Shown here: positions 58,316 through 64,000 of the stretch, piece by piece
How positions within the stretch are numbered: position 1 is the first letter of the stretch
Layout of the letters: each line of letters opens with the position of its first letter
From: Marmoricola sp. OAE513
Lineage (GTDB): Bacteria > Actinomycetota > Actinomycetes > Propionibacteriales > Nocardioidaceae
Direction of reading: 5' to 3'
Assembly (NCBI RefSeq): GCF_040546585.1
Contig: NZ_JBEPOC010000001.1
Coordinates: 248,001 to 312,000, forward strand
Length of the DNA stretch: 64,000 bases
The notes under the pieces: generated by a model
Told to the model about the DNA's origin: nothing
The model's input: only the letters and a program-made list of their open reading frames with translations
Database searches by the model: none
Made by a program: the position numbers and the translations under genes

Positions 58316-59973
58316 CTAGCGGGATCGCGCTGCAGGCGGACCGACGAGGGGCAACCGGATCTCCAGGGCGGTCCCCTCGCCGACGACGCTGGAGATGTCG
58401 ATGCTGCCGCCGTGGGCCTCGATGATCGTCTTGGAGATCGCGAGCCCCAGGCCGGTGCCAGGGATGGCGTCGAGCTGCACGCCGGGCGAGCGGAAGAACT
58501 TGACGAACACGTCCTGGAGCTCCTCGGGCGGGATCCCACGGCCGGTGTCCGCGATGTGCACGACGGCCTGGCGCCCCTCGCGCCGCAGCGATCCGGTGAT
58601 CGTCCCGCCGGGCGGGGTGAACTTGATCGCGTTGTTGAACACGTTGTCGATCACCTGCGACAACCGCTCACCGTCGCCGTGGACCTCGAGCAGCGCCCGC
58701 CCCAGCCGTACGTCGAAGTGCAGTCCCGCGGCGTGCGCCGCCTTCTCCGCCTCGACCGCCGAGGCGCGGACGACGCCCGCCAAGGAGATCCGTCCCAGGT
58801 GCAGCTCCGCCCGGCCGAGCTTGAGGGCGTCGGAGAGCAGGTCGTCGACCAAGCGGTGCAGCCGGCGCGCGTTGCGCTGGACGATCTCGAGGAAGGCGCG
58901 CGCGTCAGCCGGGATCCCGGTGACGTCCTCGAGCAGCAGGTCCACGTACCCGACGATCGAGGTGAGCGGGGTGCGCAGCTCGTGGCTGACGGTGGCGACG
59001 AACTCGTCCTTGAGACGCGCAGCCGTCATCAGCTCGGTGATGTCGTGGTACGCGAGCACCGCGCCGTCGAACACCCCGTTGGGGGCGAAGAACGGCGAGA
59101 CCGAGACCGCGAAGGCGCGCCGCTCGCCGACGTGGTCGCCGACCCAGATGAGGTAGTCGCGCAGCGTCTCGCCCTGCACCGCACGCCACGTGGGCAGCTC
59201 GTGCTCGGCGAGGGCGGTGAAGCCGTCGGGTCCGAAGGTGCGGCCGACCTGGTCCAGGATCCCGTCACTGCCGCCCAGCGCCTCCAGGAAGCGTTGGTGG
59301 CGCGGGTTGATCGAGTGCACGTCCCCGTGGGCGTCGAGCGCGAGCAGGCCGACGTCGACGCTGTTGAGGATGGCCTCGTTGAACCGGCGCTGGTCGGCAC
59401 TGTCGCCGACCGCCCTCTCGAGCATCTTCTGCGCGTCGGCCGCCTCCACGACCTTGTCCTGCCAGAGCTCCGCGGTCACCGAGACGGCGAAGGCGCACAG
59501 CCCCCCGCGAGGAGCAGCTGCTGCACCGTCCGGGCGAGGTCGATCGCAGCCTCGTCGCGCAGCAGCATCGGGAGGCCGAAGACCCCGACGGCCATGACCA
59601 GGGTGATGGCGAATCCGCGACGCCCGAACTGCAGACCCAACCAAGTGGCCGGGAAGACCAGCGCGATCGTCGCGGTGCTCTCCGGGTCCAACCGGAGCAA
59701 CCCCAGCGCGACGATGTCGAGCACGGGGACCAGCACGCTGAAGCGCTCCGCGGCCGGTCGCTTGCCGAGGACGAAGGCGATCGCGGTCGAGAGCGCGACG
59801 ACGCCGAGCCCGGCGAGGTAGGTGCCCTCCAGCGCCGAGCTGCCGTGCAGCGCGACGAAGGCGAAGTCCGCCAGTGCGGGCACCACGAAGAGGATCTGGG
59901 CGATGCGCGGGTCGGCCGTCTCCCGCCCGAGGAGCTGCTGGATGCCCCGGACGAAGGGAGATCGCGTGCGCAT
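58316..59973 (-). pseudogene. Sensor histidine kinase (membrane + PAS), split by a frameshift
   Basis: An N-terminal frame from 59973 encodes about five membrane segments up to LARTVQQLLLAGG. A second frame to 58316 continues LCAFAVSVTAELWQDKVVEA, then a PAS domain, HisKA VATVSHELRTPLTSIVG and an ATPase domain with NNAIKFTPPGG, DTGRGIPPEEL and GTGLGLAISK. The join is at the six-G run at 59502-59507 (minus strand). One more G would restore a protein of about 552 residues. This could be a sequencing error or a real inactivation. No response regulator gene is adjacent. Confidence 0.82.
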
Positions 59974-60049
59974 CAGACCAGCCCCTTTCCCCGGCGACTC
60001 GTTCCTCTCGGTTCGAGACTAGTAGTGCCCAGACGCGGCAGCCACGAAC

Positions 60050-60904
60050 TCAGGACGATGCGTCCGCGAGCCTGCCCGTGGCCGGCTGGGCCCAGCAACC
60101 GACGACGAAGCCGACGGCGATCTCGTCAAGCCGCGCAGGGCGGACCCGCCACTCCCACAGGCTCCGCGCCGTGACGAAGGTCGAGTCGGGAAGCTCCTCG
60201 GCAAGCATCGCCGCGTCCGCAGCCGGGTGCAGCGGGTCGCGCTCGTGCCCGACGACCAGGGCAGGGACGTCGATCGCGATCCGCTGCTTGGCCGAGGGGG
60301 CGAGACGGCCGAAGAAGATGCCGTGCACGGTCGCTGCGAGCGCGCCAGGGCGCTGATCGAGGGTGTCCAGCCCGACGCCGACCCAGAACGGGACGATGCC
60401 GCGCGGCACCGCCCGGGAGAGGATGCGGGCGCCGCGCACGGCGAACGGCGCGAACCGGGCGATGAACAGCAGCGGCGAGAGTGTCACGATGCCCGCCTCG
60501 ACCGCGTTGTCGAGCACCGGCATCTCCAGCAGCAGGCCCTGCACCCGGTCAGGGGCGAGAACGGCCGCCTCCAGGCAGACGTTCGCGCCCGCCGAGGTGC
60601 CGCCCAGCACCGCACGGTCGGCGCCGAGGTGGTCCAGCAGGGCCAGGACCTGCTCGCCGAACGCGGTCATCGAGTAGGCCATCGGGTCGTCAGGCCGGTC
60701 GGACCGCCCGTGGCCGAGCAGGTCGAGGGTGATGACGTGCGCGCCCGCCGCGGCGATCTTGCGTGCCAGCGGCTGGTGCATCCGCCGCGGCATCAGCTGT
60801 CCGGGCACCAGCACCACCCACCGGTCGCCGGCCCCGAACTCGGTGTACTCGAGGCGGTGGTCGTCGACGAAGAACTGCCCGATGCGTTCGGAGACGAGCG
60901 TCAT
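60050..60904 (-). CDS. Alpha/beta hydrolase
   Basis: A 284-residue hydrolase. The nucleophile elbow is GGTSAGANV, the oxyanion region is VVLVPGQLMPRR, LDLLGHGRSDRPDDPM follows and the late His is likely in ERDPLHPAADA. Substrate unknown. It is on the same strand as leuA and the kinase, with 95 bases to the leuA stop. Confidence 0.85.
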   Translation of the reverse strand: MTLVSERIGQFFVDDHRLEYTEFGAGDRWVVLVPGQLMPRRMHQPLARKIAAAGAHVITLDLLGHGRSDRPDDPMAYSMTAFGEQVLALLDHLGADRAVLGGTSAGANVCLEAAVLAPDRVQGLLLEMPVLDNAVEAGIVTLSPLLFIARFAPFAVRGARILSRAVPRGIVPFWVGVGLDTLDQRPGALAATVHGIFFGRLAPSAKQRIAIDVPALVVGHERDPLHPAADAAMLAEELPDSTFVTARSLWEWRVRPARLDEIAVGFVVGCWAQPATGRLADASS

Positions 60905-60955
60905 GAGCCGAGGCTAGAGGTCAGCGCGCCCCCGCGGAGGGATATCGGTCGTGCG

Positions 60956-60985
60956 CCTCAGCGCGTCGCAGGTGACGCGCTGAGG
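60956..60985 (-). terminator. Hairpin downstream of leuA
   Basis: Perfect 12-bp arms CCTCAGCGCGTC (60956-60967) and GACGCGCTGAGG (60974-60985) with a 6-base loop, lying 15 bases beyond the leuA stop on the minus strand. No T tract. It is the best candidate for the leuA terminator. Confidence 0.68.
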
Positions 60986-60999
60986 CACACGAGCCGCGC

Positions 61000-62742
<1,743 letters not shown>

Positions 62743-62785
62743 TCAATCTCTCGCTGTGAGGTGGGTGCCGGCGTACGCGAAGCCT

Positions 62786-62826
62786 CCGCAGCGAGGGGGT
62801 CCGACGTTCTTCAGACCTCGCTGCGG
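62786..62826 (-). promoter_or_regulatory. leuA leader hairpin
   Basis: CCGCAGCGAGG (minus strand, 62826-62816, covering the last codons of the leader peptide) pairs perfectly over 11 bases with CCTCGCTGCGG (62796-62786). Ribosome position on the leucine codons would decide whether it forms, the arrangement expected of an attenuator or a translation-coupled switch. Confidence 0.72.
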
Positions 62827-62855
62827 CAGCGAAGAAGGAGCTGGCGCATCAACAT
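62811..62855 (-). CDS. leuL: leuA leader peptide
   Basis: A 14-codon open frame encoding MLMRQLLLRCRSEV, with three consecutive Leu codons (CTC, CTT, CTT) and an additional TTG. A second in-frame ATG at 62849 gives MRQLLLRCRSEV, close to known actinobacterial leuA leaders (MRQLLLR...). A -10-like TATGCT lies just upstream (62870-62865). The hairpin at 62786-62826 starts within its end. Confidence 0.8.
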   Translation of the reverse strand: MLMRQLLLRCRSEV

Positions 62856-62893
62856 GACCTGCTCAGCATAGCGTCTCGGGCAGACTGGCGCTC

Positions 62894-63409
62894 ATGCCCC
62901 CGAGCACGCCCCACCTCCTGGTCGTCCACCACTCGCCGACGCCGACGCTCACGGCGCTGCGGGACCGCGTGGTCGCGGGTGCGCAGGACCCGGAGGTCAC
63001 GGGGGTCGAGGTCGTCGTCCGGAACGCCCTCGAGGTGACCGCGGACGACCTCCTGGCGGCGTCCGGCTACGTGCTCGGGACCAGCGCGAACTTCGGCTAC
63101 ATGTCCGGCGCCCTCAAGCACATGTTCGACTCGACCTTCCTGGCGGTCGGCGGAGCCCTGGACGACAGCGGTGCTGCCGGCGACGCGGCGGGGTCGACGG
63201 CCGGTTCGACAGCTGGGCGGCCGTTCGGTCTCTACGTGCACGGCCGGTACGACGTCACCGGTGCCGTCCGCTCGGTACTGGCGATCACGGGGGCGCTCGG
63301 CTGGAAGCAGGGTTACACGACGCTGGAGGTGCTCGGCGATCCCGGTGCCGACGACCTCGAGGCGGCGTACGTCCTGGGCGGTACGATCGCGGCCCTGTCG
63401 GCCGGCTGA
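62894..63409 (+). CDS. Flavodoxin/NAD(P)H-dependent FMN reductase-like protein
   Basis: A 171-residue flavodoxin-fold protein. HLLVVHHSPTPTLTALRD near the start is the FMN-phosphate loop, DDLLAASGYVLGTSANFGYM the ring-binding segment and GYVLGTSANFGYMSGALKHM the catalytic region of NAD(P)H-dependent reductase-like proteins. A Gly/Ala/Ser/Thr-rich insertion (AGDAAGSTAGSTAG) near residue 97 is unusual and may be a flexible loop. ATG at 62894; the leuA leader promoter faces it. The septum-formation gene follows 9 bases after its stop. Confidence 0.75.
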   Translation: MPPSTPHLLVVHHSPTPTLTALRDRVVAGAQDPEVTGVEVVVRNALEVTADDLLAASGYVLGTSANFGYMSGALKHMFDSTFLAVGGALDDSGAAGDAAGSTAGSTAGRPFGLYVHGRYDVTGAVRSVLAITGALGWKQGYTTLEVLGDPGADDLEAAYVLGGTIAALSAG

Positions 63410-63418
63410 GGAGGGACC

Positions 63419-64000
63419 GTGCGAGCCGTCGTCATCGGCGCCCTGGCGCTGTGCCTGCTGCCCCTGGTCGGGTGCGGCAGCGACGCAGCCCAGACCGCGT
63501 CCGACTCGAAGACCCCGCCCCGGGTCGGTGCCTGTCGTGACCTCAGCGCACGCGACCTGACCAGGGCCAGCAACGACGGGAAGCCGGTCGCCTGCGCGAA
63601 GGAGCACACGGCGCAGACCTTCCTCGTCGGCGAGCTCCCGAGGAGCACCGGAACCGCGTACGACGACAAGGGACACGCGGGGTACGTCTACGCCGCCTGC
63701 ACGAAGGCGTTCGGCTCCTACCTCGGCGCCGACGAGTCGATGGTGATGCGCTCCCGGCTCAGCTGGGCCTGGTTCCGCCCCTCCGAGCGTGGTTGGGACA
63801 AGGGGGCGCGATGGTTCCGCTGCGACGTCGTCGGAGGACCCCAGGACGCGACGTCGCTGCGGCCGCTGCCGGAAGAGGCCGAGGGCATGTTCGGCACCGA
63901 CCTGCCCGACGCCTGGTTCACGTGCGCCGACGGGGAGAGCGTCAGCACCGGTACGAAGGTGGCGTGCACGGAGCCGCACACCTGGCGTGCGGTGACCACG
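63419..64000 (+). CDS. Septum-formation family lipoprotein, partial
   Basis: Begins with GTG at 63419 behind GGAGGGACC, and runs to the right edge (194 codons visible, no stop). The signal peptide ends in the lipobox LVGC. The rest has the conserved Cys/Trp pattern of the actinobacterial septum-formation family (ACAKEHTAQTFLVGELP, YAACTKAFGSYLG, WFRPSERGWDKGARWFRC, CTEPHTWRAV). Role at the septum is family knowledge, not shown here. The C-terminus is missing. Confidence 0.78.
   Translation, partial: MRAVVIGALALCLLPLVGCGSDAAQTASDSKTPPRVGACRDLSARDLTRASNDGKPVACAKEHTAQTFLVGELPRSTGTAYDDKGHAGYVYAACTKAFGSYLGADESMVMRSRLSWAWFRPSERGWDKGARWFRCDVVGGPQDATSLRPLPEEAEGMFGTDLPDAWFTCADGESVSTGTKVACTEPHTWRAVTT

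Overview
The window is about 64 kb of high-GC DNA with tightly packed genes, many GTG starts, actinobacterial signature families (HGxxPAAW, DUF3068, septum-formation lipoprotein, PdtaR-type ANTAR regulator) and the conserved order hisI ... trpC-trpB-trpA-lgt-gltB-gltD-pyk-tRNA-pdtaR-polA. This points to a member of the Actinomycetes. Repeat families and gene content suggest the Propionibacteriales, perhaps a Nocardioides-like genome; that placement is inference.

Region 1 (1-15.2 kb) is a cell-envelope glycan locus. It holds a DUF3068 protein (cut by the left edge), a SAM methyltransferase divergent from a GT4 glycosyltransferase, and a minus-strand block of three polytopic GT-C-like proteins. 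The largest of these is an AftD-like arabinofuranosyltransferase. The block ends with a small DUF2613-like peptide and a strong terminator. Next come a second methyltransferase, a PapA/condensation-type acyltransferase with an intact HHxxxDG motif, a Wzx-like flippase and an acyltransferase-3 membrane protein. Together they look like synthesis, acylation and export of a surface polysaccharide.

Region 2 (15.3-25.8 kb) holds polA, a PaaI-type thioesterase, a GNAT acetyltransferase, a DUF554 membrane protein, a complete LIV-type branched-chain amino-acid ABC transporter (livK-H-M-G-F, with a strong hairpin after livK) and the antiterminator response regulator pdtaR. Region 3 (25.8-27 kb) holds a tRNA with a leucine CAA anticodon but a short variable loop, a free-standing HTH-LAGLIDADG protein immediately after it, and a small membrane protein.

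Region 4 (27-40.6 kb) is central metabolism on the minus strand: pyk, an unusual 32-bp-period repeat array, gltD, gltB, lgt, trpA, trpB, trpC, DUF2752, HGxxPAAW, a Trp-associated membrane protein and hisI. Region 5 (40.6-53.2 kb) holds a heterodimeric ABC exporter pair with one degenerate ATPase site, purT, a VldE-like secreted protein, dusB (disrupted by a frameshift), a lipoprotein, glyS, a small monooxygenase-like protein, and a sulfotransferase divergent from a TetR-DUF1214 pair with a clear palindromic operator between them.

Region 6 (53.2-64 kb) holds a zinc-uptake operon (znuA-znuC-znuB-zur) whose promoter lies inside a Zur-type palindrome, then uppS, recO, a sensor histidine kinase (disrupted by a frameshift in a G run), an alpha/beta hydrolase, leuA with its leucine-rich leader peptide and hairpin, a flavodoxin-like reductase and the start of a septum-formation lipoprotein. 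Several dispersed intergenic repeats are present, including one of about 82 bp in three copies. The two single-base frameshifts in otherwise well-conserved genes raise the possibility of sequencing errors.
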